From Lachnospiraceae bacterium UBA7196 (GTDB taxonomy: Bacteria > Bacillota > Clostridia > Lachnospirales > Lachnospiraceae): 8,266 nucleotides of DNA. Below the pieces are notes generated by a model that ran no database searches, had not been told where the DNA came from, and saw only the letters and a list, made by a program, of their open reading frames with translations. Below are positions 1 through 7,795 of the stretch, one piece after another (position 1 is the first letter of the stretch; every line of letters starts with the position of its first letter). The stretch covers positions 29,547-37,812 of the forward strand of contig DKUU01000010.1 in the NCBI GenBank assembly GCA_002490835.1, written 5' to 3'. The position numbers were made by a program, and so were the translations under genes.

Positions 1-22
1 TATCCAGCTGAGCTACGAACAC
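1..22 (-). tRNA. tRNA gene, 5' part only (possibly tRNA-Arg), cut by window edge
   Basis: Read on the minus strand, the first 22 bases begin with a 7-base acceptor strand GTGTTCG, followed by the invariant T8-A9 and the D-arm start GCTCAGCTGGATA. The anticodon, variable and T arms lie outside the window, so the isotype cannot be read. The D-loop GGATA form is common in tRNA-Arg of Bacillota, which is why Arg is suggested, but this is weak. A perfect TATAAT box sits about 75 bases upstream. Confidence 0.8.
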
Positions 23-94
23 GTGCGAAACATGGGTTAATCCCCGTTTCATCCCGTGCAATAGGGCGCACTGCGGCGCACTCATTCAGCACAG

Positions 95-128
95 ATTATA
101 CTCTAGCATATGAAAGTGGTCTTGTCAA
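95..128 (-). promoter_or_regulatory. Candidate promoter of the left-edge tRNA
   Basis: On the minus strand a perfect -10 box TATAAT occupies 100-95. A perfect TTGACA occupies 128-123 but is 22 bp away, which is too long for a normal sigma-A spacer. With the usual 17-bp spacing the -35 would be AAGACC (123-118), a poor match. The start would fall near 88, giving a leader of about 65 nt before the tRNA. The -10 box and the tRNA downstream support the call; the -35 choice is unsettled. Confidence 0.5.
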
Positions 129-171
129 TCATAAAAATCTGCCTGATTACTGTTTCATATCAGACCGGAAT

Positions 172-201
172 CCGGCATGCGTGTGAAAAGTTTCATGCCG
201 G
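172..201 (-). terminator. Hairpin after the HAD gene, possible weak terminator
   Basis: Four bases after the stop codon of the HAD gene there is a perfect 8-bp inverted repeat, CCGGCATG / CATGCCGG, with a 14-nt loop. No T run follows directly; the nearest is TTTTT about 35 bases further on. A second, competing inverted repeat, CCGGA-A-TCCGG at 165-175, overlaps it. It may stabilise the mRNA 3' end rather than terminate by itself. Confidence 0.4.
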
Positions 202-205
202 TCAT

Positions 206-856
206 TCATTCAGCTGCATGAGCCGGATAAAATGGTTTCAGGCATTCCGGCAGTTCTTTGATACTGTCGATCGACGCGTCCGGCTTCACGGCTTCACCAA
301 ACCCGTACGCCGCGTAGATAAAGGGGATCCCCGCCTCGCGGGCCGCTTTCTCATCCCCCTGCGTGTCCCCCACATACACTGCGCATCCGATATGATTTCG
401 CTCCATCAGCAGCCTGATATTCTTCCCTTTGTCAAGTCCCGTCCTGCCCGACATCTCGATATCTCTAAAATAGTTCTCCATCTGGTGCGCATGCAGAAAT
501 GCCGGAACATATCCGTCCTGACAGTTGCTCACGATATACAGCTGATATTCCTCATATAAGGAAGCGACCGTCTCCTTCATGCCTTCATACAAAACGGCGC
601 CGTGTTCCTCTAAATAGCTGACCTCTTCCTTCTCAAACTCGTCCGTGATCTCACCCCGCGCCTCGTCCGACAGATTGGGAAGCAGACATTTCCCGATCTC
701 ATCCATCGTCTTTCCCATGACGCTCTCCGCCATTTCCCGCGTCACCCTGACGGTCACGTCTCCCCGTCTTTCCAGTATGCGGTTCCAGATATCGCTCGCA
801 CAGCCCGCCGCATTCCAGAGTGTGCCGTCCAGATCAAAGATAACTGCTTTTTCCAT
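206..856 (-). CDS. HAD-superfamily phosphatase (phosphoglycolate phosphatase-like, Cof/Gph type)
   Basis: This encodes a cytosolic hydrolase of 216 residues, the usual size for HAD subfamily IA enzymes, which remove phosphate from small metabolites by way of an aspartyl-phosphate. Motif I, DLDGT, lies near residues 8-12 and carries the nucleophile and general-acid aspartates. Motif II is the serine of IVSN near 110. Motif III is a lysine in GLDKGK near 143-145. Motif IV is GDTQGD near 163-168 with the metal-binding aspartates. Residues about 17-90 form the helical cap that sets substrate choice. Two ATGs are adjacent; the second (856) is chosen because GGAG lies 6 bases before it and only 3 before the first. 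The gene has its own promoter and is 113 bases from the upstream operon, so it is probably a separate unit. The substrate cannot be read; phosphoglycolate or a nucleotide is typical of the family. Confidence 0.9.
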   Translation of the reverse strand: MEKAVIFDLDGTLWNAAGCASDIWNRILERRGDVTVRVTREMAESVMGKTMDEIGKCLLPNLSDEARGEITDEFEKEEVSYLEEHGAVLYEGMKETVASLYEEYQLYIVSNCQDGYVPAFLHAHQMENYFRDIEMSGRTGLDKGKNIRLLMERNHIGCAVYVGDTQGDEKAAREAGIPFIYAAYGFGEAVKPDASIDSIKELPECLKPFYPAHAAE

Positions 857-899
857 CATTCACTCCGTTTCTGTGCTGTTATGATTCCAACACATCACA

Positions 900-928
900 A
901 TGGTATCATATCCTTGAGAAAATATCAA
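900..928 (-). promoter_or_regulatory. Promoter of the HAD phosphatase gene
   Basis: On the minus strand there is a -35 TTGATA (928-923, five of six consensus bases), a 17-bp spacer and an extended -10 TGATACCAT (TACCAT at 905-900). The start would be near 893, leaving a leader of about 37 nt. No clear intrinsic terminator for the preceding gene was found in this 113-base gap, so some read-through is possible. Confidence 0.55.
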
Positions 929-969
929 AATCATTTATTTACAAAGTTTATTCACGATGTTCCTTATCC

Positions 970-3375
970 TCACCTGCTCTGCAAAATATACGCTCTGAGG
1001 CAGTGCCCCGTACGCGACTCCGCCATCTCAAGCAGCCCGGCGACGCTCCCCTGATAAACCACATTACCGCCTTCCCCGCCTCCGCCGGTCCCCAGATCGA
1101 CGATACGATCCGCTTCCAGCATCAGATCAAGGTTATGCTCTATCACGATCAGCGTATGTCCTTTGCGCTGCAGCCCCTTTAGTACTGAAATCAGTTTTTC
1201 AATATCTTTTGGATGTAATCCCGTAGTTGGTTCATCCAGTACGTACAGGTTCTTTCCTCTTTTATTTCGGGAAAGTTCCCGCACAATCCTGATTCTCTGG
1301 CATTCTCCGCCGGACAGTTGATGCAGCGGATGTCCGATTGCCAGATAACCCAGCCCGATATTGTGCATCGCCTTCAAAACCCTGTAAACAGCGGGCACAT
1401 CGCTAAATAAAGGCAGCGCGTCATCACAGGTGGTATTTAAGATATCCGTGATACTCTTCTCTTTGTATTTCACTTCCAGAACGGTATCCTGAAAGCGCTT
1501 TCCTTTGCATACCGGGCACTGCACTTCCATGGGCGGCAGCAATACCATATTAAAAGCCACGGTTCCCTGTCCCTCGCAATGCTCGCACCGCCCGCCCCTG
1601 ACGTTAAACGAAAAATCTTTCTTCTCCAAACCTAACTGTCTGGCCTGCGGCTGCTGTTCAAAGACCTTGCGAATCTCCGTATAAATGCCCGTATATGTCG
1701 CGATATTCGATCTTGCTCCCTTGCTTAAGGGCTTTTGCGACATGCAAATGACATGATCGATCTTCTCATACCCCTCGACATTTTCATCCCTGACGCCCTT
1801 CTTTTCATAATTTACCAAAGCCTCCACCAGCACGTCAAAGATCAGGGTCGATTTTCCGCTGCCGGAAACGCCGGTGATCACGTTGAGCTTATTTAAGGCA
1901 ATATCGACGCTGATATCCTTTAGATTATGCCTGCGGGCATGTCTGATTTTGATAAAGTCGTCCTGCACACTGCTCTTTTCCTTTACCGGACTGCGCCTTT
2001 TGAAGATATAGTCCTTCATAATGGAAGTTTCCGACATTAAAAACGCATCCATCGTCCCGGCAAACAGCACCTGCCCGCCGTTCGTGCCCGCTTCCGGCCC
2101 GATCTCCACGATATAATCCGCTTTTTTGACCAGCTCCGGATCGTGTTCTATAAGGATGACCGTGTTGCCTTTTCTTTTTAATTCATCGATTGCTTTGATA
2201 ATCATGGCATTATCGGCAGGATGCAATCCTATGGTCGGTTCATCGAAGATATAGATCATCTCCGTCAAATCGGAGCCCAGGATATTCGCCACGCGCAGCC
2301 GCTGATGCTCGCCGTACGAAAGAGAAACAATGGATCTGGTCAATGTCAGATATCCCAATCCCAGCCCGATCAGTTCGTTCAGCTTTCCTATGATCATCTC
2401 CACCGCTTCGCTCATAAGCTGATACGCGAAATCCCTTTCATTGGATGCCTGATAGCCCAGTATAAAACTTCGCACTTCCGTAAGGGGACACAGCATCAAT
2501 TGATTTAGGGACAGGCCGTTGACTTTCACCAGCTCAAGGTCTTTTGACAGCCTGCTGCCCTTGCACAGCGGGCACTCAGTCCGCGTCATAAATCTGCCGA
2601 AGCGCCCCGTCCAGTCCTCGTTATCTAAATACTGCTCATATTTCATCTCCATTTCATTGATAAATCCCGCAAACAGATATTTCTTATCCTCAGGCCTTGC
2701 CGTGTCGGGAAAATATTTCGCAAAGCGCGCATCGTCGTTGCCGTAATAGAGAAAGGCCTTTGCCTGCGGGGAAAGATCCTTTATTTTTTCATGCGGATCA
2801 AAATCAAAGCCATAGTAACCGCCTGCCGCGCGTACGATGGGGACATAAAGCTTGATCTCATTTTTTCCCCAGCTTTTCAGCGCCCCGTCATAAACTGACA
2901 GTTCTTCGTCGATCGTAACGCTCTTATTTACACTATTGATCTCGCCGATGCCATGACACTTCGGACAGGCGCCGTGCGGATTATTATAAGAGAAATCGGA
3001 CATCCGGAATTTCCTGCCCGCCTCTTTGCCCTCATAAACGCCCGCCTGCGCAAACAGCAGCCGGATCAGCTTCAGGACCTCTGTGGCCGTGCCGACGGTC
3101 GAGCGGGGATTGCGGTTTTTGATATTCTGGTCGATATAGACCACCGGAGACAGTCCTTCGATCCTGTCCACCAGAGGCTTTTTCACCTGATTCGGTCCTC
3201 CCATGGTATCAAAAAGCTGCCGCATGCTTTCTTTTAATAAAACGTCTATGATCAGCGAAGACTTCCCCGACCCCGAAACGCCGACTACCGCGGTGATCTG
3301 ATTGCGGGGAATCTGTAAGCTGATATTTTTCAGATTATTTTCTCTTGCGCCCCTAATGACGATATATTGCTGCAT
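970..3375 (-). CDS. UvrA-like ABC ATPase lacking the UvrB-binding domain (UvrA2/DrrC type)
   Basis: This is a cytosolic DNA-binding ABC ATPase with two nucleotide-binding halves, 801 residues against about 940 for housekeeping UvrA. Walker A1 GVSGSGKSS is near residues 32-40 and Walker B1 IFDEPTIGLHP near 376-386. Walker A2 GVSGSGKST is near 502-510, signature LSGGECQR near 687-694 and Walker B2 VLDEPTTGLHP near 712-722. Zinc-binding CxxC pairs lie near 137/140, 268/271, 597/600 and 620/623; the last two form CxxC-X19-CxxC. The stretch after the conserved RNPRSTVGT...LLFA block goes almost straight to the CPKC pair, so the UvrB-interaction domain of about 115 residues is absent. The first signature is degenerate (LSYGE). 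ATG at 3375 is chosen over an in-frame GTG at 3387 because GGGGGT precedes it and family N-termini begin close to YIVIRGARENNLKN. UvrA paralogues of this form include DrrC and Deinococcus UvrA2, linked to tolerance of DNA-binding drugs. Last gene of the transporter operon. Confidence 0.9.
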   Translation of the reverse strand: MQQYIVIRGARENNLKNISLQIPRNQITAVVGVSGSGKSSLIIDVLLKESMRQLFDTMGGPNQVKKPLVDRIEGLSPVVYIDQNIKNRNPRSTVGTATEVLKLIRLLFAQAGVYEGKEAGRKFRMSDFSYNNPHGACPKCHGIGEINSVNKSVTIDEELSVYDGALKSWGKNEIKLYVPIVRAAGGYYGFDFDPHEKIKDLSPQAKAFLYYGNDDARFAKYFPDTARPEDKKYLFAGFINEMEMKYEQYLDNEDWTGRFGRFMTRTECPLCKGSRLSKDLELVKVNGLSLNQLMLCPLTEVRSFILGYQASNERDFAYQLMSEAVEMIIGKLNELIGLGLGYLTLTRSIVSLSYGEHQRLRVANILGSDLTEMIYIFDEPTIGLHPADNAMIIKAIDELKRKGNTVILIEHDPELVKKADYIVEIGPEAGTNGGQVLFAGTMDAFLMSETSIMKDYIFKRRSPVKEKSSVQDDFIKIRHARRHNLKDISVDIALNKLNVITGVSGSGKSTLIFDVLVEALVNYEKKGVRDENVEGYEKIDHVICMSQKPLSKGARSNIATYTGIYTEIRKVFEQQPQARQLGLEKKDFSFNVRGGRCEHCEGQGTVAFNMVLLPPMEVQCPVCKGKRFQDTVLEVKYKEKSITDILNTTCDDALPLFSDVPAVYRVLKAMHNIGLGYLAIGHPLHQLSGGECQRIRIVRELSRNKRGKNLYVLDEPTTGLHPKDIEKLISVLKGLQRKGHTLIVIEHNLDLMLEADRIVDLGTGGGGEGGNVVYQGSVAGLLEMAESRTGHCLRAYILQSR

Positions 3376-3386
3376 CTTTACCCCCA

Positions 3387-5198
3387 CTATTGATATCTCT
3401 TGGCCTGCATTTGAAACATTTTCGCGTACAGGCCCTGCTTCTTCATCAGTTCGTCATGCGCGCCGTCTTCCGCTACTCTTCCGTTTTGTATCAGGAGGAT
3501 CCGGTCCGCCATTTTCGTGGTAGACAGCCTGTGGGAAATAATGATAAGCGTCTGCTCAGTCAGCATATGAAACACCATTTCATTAAACTCGCTCTCCGCT
3601 TTCGGATCGAGCGCGCTCGACGGTTCGTCAAGGACCGCCATGCTCTTTTTGCCGAACAGCACCCTTGCCAGCGCCAGTTTTTGCTTCTGTCCCCCTGAAA
3701 ATACCACGCCTTCCTCATCAAATTCTCTGGAATACGCACTATCTCCTTTGTCCGGCAGACGCCCGATCACATCGTCAAGCCCGACCATGGATAGCGCCCG
3801 ATCCAAGCCTGAGCCATCCGTTTTTTTGTCCACCAAATCCATTTTGACATTCTCGTACAGCGTCGCCGCAAACAACTGGAAATCCTGCACCAAGACGCTG
3901 CAGATATTTTTTCGCCAGCAGTCCGCATCGTAGTCCCGGATATCCCTTCCGTTTACCAATATCCTGCCCTCATCAGGATCGTAAAGCCTCAGCAAAAGTT
4001 TGACAAGCGTACTCTTACCGGCACCGTTTTCGCCGACGATCGCCACCTTTTCCCGCGCATTTATTTTTACATTCAGTTTATCCAGAATCTTATGCTCCCC
4101 GTCATAGGAAAACGACACATCGACAAACTCGATCGTGACCGGCGTATCGACCGGAATTTTCAGTCCCTTCTCTGAAACGATCCTGTTTTCGATCTCCATG
4201 AAATGAAGGAATTTTTCAATATAGATACTGTTATCATGCGCTTCCCTGACCGATCCCACAAACCGTTCCATATTTCCTTTTATGGTGCCGTAAGCATTCC
4301 ACAGCGCGGCCATCACATCAAAAGAATAGGCGCATTTCACAAGCACCATCCATGCAAGGTAAAACAGCGTCGCAAAATCCCCAAGGATCTTCTTCATCAG
4401 GCTGTCGCCGGCACAGATAAACGTCTTTTTTACCCCGTAAGCGGTATGGATATCGTTAAGTTTTTCGGAAGAAACATTTAATTTCTCCAACAAAACATTG
4501 CCGATATTCGTCATCCTAATGTCTTTCGCATTCTGCTTTAAGAAAAACATGCGGTTTGCATAATCGATCTCTTTCTGATAAGGCACCGTTTTCTGATAGA
4601 TCTCCCCGTTCATTTGATTGAGCCTGATCTGATACCGAAAAGAGAAAACGTTGATCGCAACCGCCAAAACAAAGACCACAAGATCCAGAGTGCTGATGAT
4701 ATATAACAGCGAAAGCAGTACCAGAAAATTTTCGAGCAGATCGACAAAATTTCTGTACGTGTCCCATGCCCTGCTGCCTGATTCCCTGTTCGCGGCGACC
4801 AGATCGTTATAAAAATCCGGATCGTCATAACAGCCAAGGTCGATGGACGCGGATTTCTTAAATAGCATTTTGGTAAAATTATGATCGACCCTGCGCTCCG
4901 CGTCTTTTTGCAGATAATTGTTAAAAATGCCCTCGATCACCGTATTAAACACAAGCACCAGCCCGTAATAGATGCAGGTCGCAGCGATCAGCCGCGTCAG
5001 AATTTCCGCTGTTTCCTGCGGCCTGTCGATCGCAGACATAACAGACCTGACCAGTAACTGAATGAACAGGACATTTCCCACTGTATTGAACAATACGCTT
5101 CTGGCGATCCTGATCACCGCATAGCCGCCCGCATACAAAGGAGCCGCACCAAAAAAGAGTTTCAGCATATAAAGATTGTTAGCGATCACTTTCTTCAT
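3387..5198 (-). CDS. ABC exporter half-transporter, membrane plus ATPase domains (second of a pair)
   Basis: This 603-residue half-transporter has an N-terminal membrane domain (about 15-340, with clear hydrophobic stretches near 20-50, 68-92, 155-185 and 272-290) and a C-terminal nucleotide-binding domain. ATPase motifs are Walker A GENGAGKST (389-397), Q-loop Gln438, signature FSGGQ (500-504), Walker B AVLDE with catalytic Glu525, and switch His556. All catalytic residues are intact. It sits in the cytoplasmic membrane and probably forms a heterodimer with the 582-residue protein encoded 17 bases upstream; the two share layout and C-terminal sequence (LYDPD, QAK-Y at the end). The start ATG follows GGGAGG at good spacing. 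The next gene begins within 11 bases of the stop. Family knowledge says export of drugs, peptides or lipids; the substrate is not visible. No peptidase C39 domain is present, so it is not a bacteriocin-maturing exporter. Confidence 0.92.
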   Translation of the reverse strand: MKKVIANNLYMLKLFFGAAPLYAGGYAVIRIARSVLFNTVGNVLFIQLLVRSVMSAIDRPQETAEILTRLIAATCIYYGLVLVFNTVIEGIFNNYLQKDAERRVDHNFTKMLFKKSASIDLGCYDDPDFYNDLVAANRESGSRAWDTYRNFVDLLENFLVLLSLLYIISTLDLVVFVLAVAINVFSFRYQIRLNQMNGEIYQKTVPYQKEIDYANRMFFLKQNAKDIRMTNIGNVLLEKLNVSSEKLNDIHTAYGVKKTFICAGDSLMKKILGDFATLFYLAWMVLVKCAYSFDVMAALWNAYGTIKGNMERFVGSVREAHDNSIYIEKFLHFMEIENRIVSEKGLKIPVDTPVTIEFVDVSFSYDGEHKILDKLNVKINAREKVAIVGENGAGKSTLVKLLLRLYDPDEGRILVNGRDIRDYDADCWRKNICSVLVQDFQLFAATLYENVKMDLVDKKTDGSGLDRALSMVGLDDVIGRLPDKGDSAYSREFDEEGVVFSGGQKQKLALARVLFGKKSMAVLDEPSSALDPKAESEFNEMVFHMLTEQTLIIISHRLSTTKMADRILLIQNGRVAEDGAHDELMKKQGLYAKMFQMQAKRYQ

Positions 5199-5215
5199 CT
5201 TAATCCTCCCGATTC

Positions 5216-6964
5216 CTAACTTTTATAATATTTCGCCTGCAGGTGGAACATTTCCGCATATTTACCACCCAGCCGGAGCAATTCCTCGTGCGTGCCCTGT
5301 TCGGCGATGCAGCCCTCCTCCATGAAATAAATCCGATCCGCTATTTTAGAGGCCGAAAACCGGTGCGAGATAAACAGCACCGTCTGATCCGCCAGATACC
5401 TGTTTATGGTCTCAAAAATCTCCGCTTCCGCGATCGGGTCAAGCGCACTGGTAGGCTCGTCCAAAATGTAAAGCTGCTTATCCGGATTGATAAAGATCCT
5501 TGCTAATGCCAGACATTGATTCTGGCCAACGGAAAGTACCTCTCCCGCATCGGATAATTCATGGGTGAGCTGCGTCCTAAACCCGTCCTGATACCGGTCT
5601 GGTTTTTCTTTCAAAGGAAGGGCATCCATGACTTTTTGTAATTCTTCTTCCGAATACTCCTCCGTGTCCATCGCGATATTCTGGCTGATCGTCGCCGCAT
5701 ACACATGGATATCCTGAAAAACCACCCCGTATTTGCCGCGATAATCCTTTATCCTGTAATCACGGATATCCTTCCCGTTATAAATGATGCTGCCCCGATC
5801 GGGATCGTACAGGCGCAGAATGAGGTTGATCAGCGTCGATTTTCCGGCGCCGTTATACCCCACCAAGGCGATCTTTTGTCCCGGCCTGATCTCCATGCAG
5901 ATGTCTTTCAAAACGTAATCTTCCTTTTCCTGATACTTGAAATACAGATGCTCTATCTTTAATCCGTCAAAAGAAACATCCACCGGCAGCTCCTTTTGCG
6001 ATACCACCTTTGATTCATATTGATAAAACGCTTTAAATTTATCTATATACTGCTTATCATCCAACAGGCCGCTAAAGCCCTCGATCACCGATGACGCCCG
6101 CCATGTATACTGCGCGACCGCCCCCATCAAAGGCAGGAACATGCCTATAGTCACCGTTTGATCAACGACGATCCGGTGGATCGAAAGCAGCGTCGTCACG
6201 CAGGATACGATCCCAAATCCGAAAAAGACCTGAATACTGTCCAGCACCGTTATCCTTTTGTAATACGTTTTTAAAAGCGCCTGTAAGCCCAAAGACGCGT
6301 CATAAAGCATTTTTTGGAGAACACTTTTGATATTTGTGGTCCGTAACTCCTGCGCACATTCCGCCTGCAAGGAAATCCTATTTACATAATCGAATTTCCG
6401 CCGGCAGGGTAAACTCTCGCTGCTATAACGATACCGGTACCGGTTCAAAACGGGGTCAAAAATCAATCCCGTCAATACGCTGAGCATTGAAATGATCACG
6501 ATGACCGGATCGATCTGCGCAAAGTACCCGATCAGCACGATCACGCAGCAGGAATGGGAAATAAACTGCGCGATATGATCTAAGATGCTCTTCACCCTCT
6601 CAAACAGATCGCTTTGTGCAAACGTCACATTATCGTAATATGCCGGGTCATCAAAGCATTCGATATCGACCGTCATGATCTTTTGGCAGATCATCCTTTT
6701 TAGATACAGGGAGAGTTTGACATCGTTTCGTGGAAGATAGGCCTGATGATAATAGGAATTTCCGATTTCAAATATAATGTTGATCATAACAAACAGAAGC
6801 AGCGCCCCGCCGACCGCGGCGATACTTTTTCCGTGCTCCACCGCATCCATAAAATAAGCGAGAAAAAACACATTGTAACAGATAGAAAACAAATCGCTTA
6901 TCACGGTAAAAAGAATCGTCAGCCAGACCCGCGACGGGGACGCCTTATAGAGTAACTTTACCAT
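5216..6964 (-). CDS. ABC exporter half-transporter, membrane plus ATPase domains (first of a pair)
   Basis: This 582-residue half-transporter is the first structural gene of the operon. Hydrophobic segments near 14-40, 50-68, 138-170, 244-262 and 270-285 form the membrane domain. The ATPase domain has Walker A GYNGAGKST (369-377), Q-loop Gln417, Walker B YILDE with Glu503, and switch His534. The signature is LSVGQ (477-481), where a valine replaces the first glycine of LSGGQ; this may weaken one of the two composite ATP sites, as is common in heterodimeric exporters. The partner is the 603-residue protein downstream. The start ATG has AAAGGTGG 7 bases before it, and that Shine-Dalgarno forms one arm of a large hairpin (6971-7022). 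Expression is probably controlled by the MerR-type regulator just upstream, from a promoter with a 19-bp spacer. The substrate is unknown. Confidence 0.92.
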   Translation of the reverse strand: MVKLLYKASPSRVWLTILFTVISDLFSICYNVFFLAYFMDAVEHGKSIAAVGGALLLFVMINIIFEIGNSYYHQAYLPRNDVKLSLYLKRMICQKIMTVDIECFDDPAYYDNVTFAQSDLFERVKSILDHIAQFISHSCCVIVLIGYFAQIDPVIVIISMLSVLTGLIFDPVLNRYRYRYSSESLPCRRKFDYVNRISLQAECAQELRTTNIKSVLQKMLYDASLGLQALLKTYYKRITVLDSIQVFFGFGIVSCVTTLLSIHRIVVDQTVTIGMFLPLMGAVAQYTWRASSVIEGFSGLLDDKQYIDKFKAFYQYESKVVSQKELPVDVSFDGLKIEHLYFKYQEKEDYVLKDICMEIRPGQKIALVGYNGAGKSTLINLILRLYDPDRGSIIYNGKDIRDYRIKDYRGKYGVVFQDIHVYAATISQNIAMDTEEYSEEELQKVMDALPLKEKPDRYQDGFRTQLTHELSDAGEVLSVGQNQCLALARIFINPDKQLYILDEPTSALDPIAEAEIFETINRYLADQTVLFISHRFSASKIADRIYFMEEGCIAEQGTHEELLRLGGKYAEMFHLQAKYYKS

Positions 6965-6970
6965 ACAAAA

Positions 6971-7022
6971 ACCACCTTTTCCCTTAGAATACGTCCATTA
7001 TATCCTAATCGCAAAAGGTGGT
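6971..7022 (-). promoter_or_regulatory. Two-part hairpin hiding the transporter Shine-Dalgarno; possible attenuator
   Basis: In the minus-strand RNA a perfect 10-bp stem pairs ACCACCTTTT (7022-7013) with AAAAGGTGGT (6980-6971). After a 4/3-nt internal loop an inner 8-pair stem follows, TTAGGATA (7008-7001) with TATTCTAA (6991-6984, one G-T pair), closed by a 9-nt loop. The 3' arm is the ribosome binding site of the first ABC gene and is followed directly by TTTTTGT, so it could also terminate transcription. Only transcripts coming from merR contain both arms. RNA started at the operon promoter begins near 6990, inside the hairpin, and would leave the Shine-Dalgarno free. Confidence 0.6.
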
Positions 7023-7027
7023 GTGCA
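6997..7027 (-). promoter_or_regulatory. MerR-type operon promoter with candidate operator
   Basis: A perfect -10 TATAAT (7002-6997) lies 19 bp from TGCACA (7027-7022, four of six bases of TTGACA). A long 19-20 bp spacer is the hallmark of promoters activated by MerR-family proteins through DNA twisting. The spacer contains an imperfect dyad, CCTAATCGCAAAAGG (7004-7018), centred at 7011, almost at the spacer midpoint, where MerR proteins bind. The predicted start near 6990 leaves a leader of about 26 nt. The adjacent merR gene supports the assignment. Confidence 0.5.
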
Positions 7028-7037
7028 GATGCAAGGT

Positions 7038-7760
7038 TTATGCTTTTTTCATTTCCGCATGCAGGTCGTATAACATATCCGCTTTCTGCTGCAGCTCAAG
7101 TAAGGCTTGTAAATAAAAGTCCGCGCAGCTAAGAAGGTCTTCTCCCTTTTCCGGATCGATCAATATCTTTTTCGCAGCCGCATGCGCACCGGCATCCATT
7201 TTCTGTAAAAATCGGGAAATTGTCATAATACTGTAACCGGTGTCAAGCAGCAGCCGGATGACATACATACGGTCGACGACTGCCTGCGAATAGTATCTTT
7301 TTTGATAGGCGGCTGTCTGGGGAAGCAGGCCGTTGCGCTCCCAATTCCGGATCGATTCTTCCGTCGTGCCTACCAGCTCCGCGGCCTGCTTTTTCGTAAA
7401 TTGCGCCTCTGAAACCGTCTGGAATCCTGCTTCATCCGTAGCGATCTCAATGACTTTCCGGGTGCGTTCGATATCCTCCCTGATCGCCGATTGATAGGCG
7501 GCCACTGCCGTCTCATACGCATCAGGCTCCCATGCTTTTGCCGCCTCAATGATTCGCATACTGCATTTTCGCAGTCTTTTATTGACAAAACCGCCGAACA
7601 CAAGACGACATACTTTCACCTGATACAGATGATGATCCGTATAAACCCGATAGCCGTTTGACAGCCGCTCTACGCTTTCCAGAAAACCGCATTTTTCGTA
7701 AAATCGGATCGTGCTTTCTTTCACACCGGTCGCCTTTGCCAATTCTCCGACCTTATACAT
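7038..7760 (-). CDS. MerR-family transcriptional regulator with two tandem helix-turn-helix domains
   Basis: This is a 240-residue DNA-binding protein. The first MerR domain occupies about residues 1-55, with YKVGELAKATGVKESTIRFY and the wing NGYRVY. After a helical linker (about 65-110) a second MerR-like domain spans about 119-185, with FTKKQAAELVGTTEESIRNW, ERNGLLP and a wing ending KRYYSQAVV. The C-terminus (about 205-240) is a probable dimerisation helix. Ordinary MerR proteins have one such domain; no GyrI-like or TipAS drug-binding domain is seen, so where an effector binds is unclear. The frame opens upstream to a TTG at 7853, but ATG at 7760 is chosen because AGAGGAG precedes it by about 7 bases, homology begins there, and the predicted transcript starts near 7815. 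The gene lies 73 bases ahead of the ABC genes on the same strand and is their likely activator. Confidence 0.88.
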   Translation of the reverse strand: MYKVGELAKATGVKESTIRFYEKCGFLESVERLSNGYRVYTDHHLYQVKVCRLVFGGFVNKRLRKCSMRIIEAAKAWEPDAYETAVAAYQSAIREDIERTRKVIEIATDEAGFQTVSEAQFTKKQAAELVGTTEESIRNWERNGLLPQTAAYQKRYYSQAVVDRMYVIRLLLDTGYSIMTISRFLQKMDAGAHAAAKKILIDPEKGEDLLSCADFYLQALLELQQKADMLYDLHAEMKKA

Positions 7761-7795
7761 AGTCCGCTCCTCTACAAAAGATTTTCCACCGTAGC

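Noticed and set aside
110..559. Open frame of 149 codons on the plus strand opposite the HAD gene
   Set aside because: It is antisense to a gene with clear catalytic motifs, has no ribosome binding site, and its sequence looks like no protein family. The other plus-strand frames opposite the UvrA-like, ABC and MerR genes were rejected for the same reasons.
970..3375. Housekeeping uvrA
   Set aside because: It is about 140 residues too short and lacks the UvrB-binding domain; the housekeeping gene normally lies with uvrB.
970..3387. GTG start at 3387 for the UvrA-like gene, overlapping the ABC stop codon
   Set aside because: It is possible through translational coupling, but ATG 3375 has GGGGGT at suitable distance and fits the family N-terminus better.
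4516..4837. Two minus-strand frames of 75-83 codons inside the second ABC gene
   Set aside because: They are out-of-frame shadows of the membrane domain with no recognisable motif and no separate start signals.
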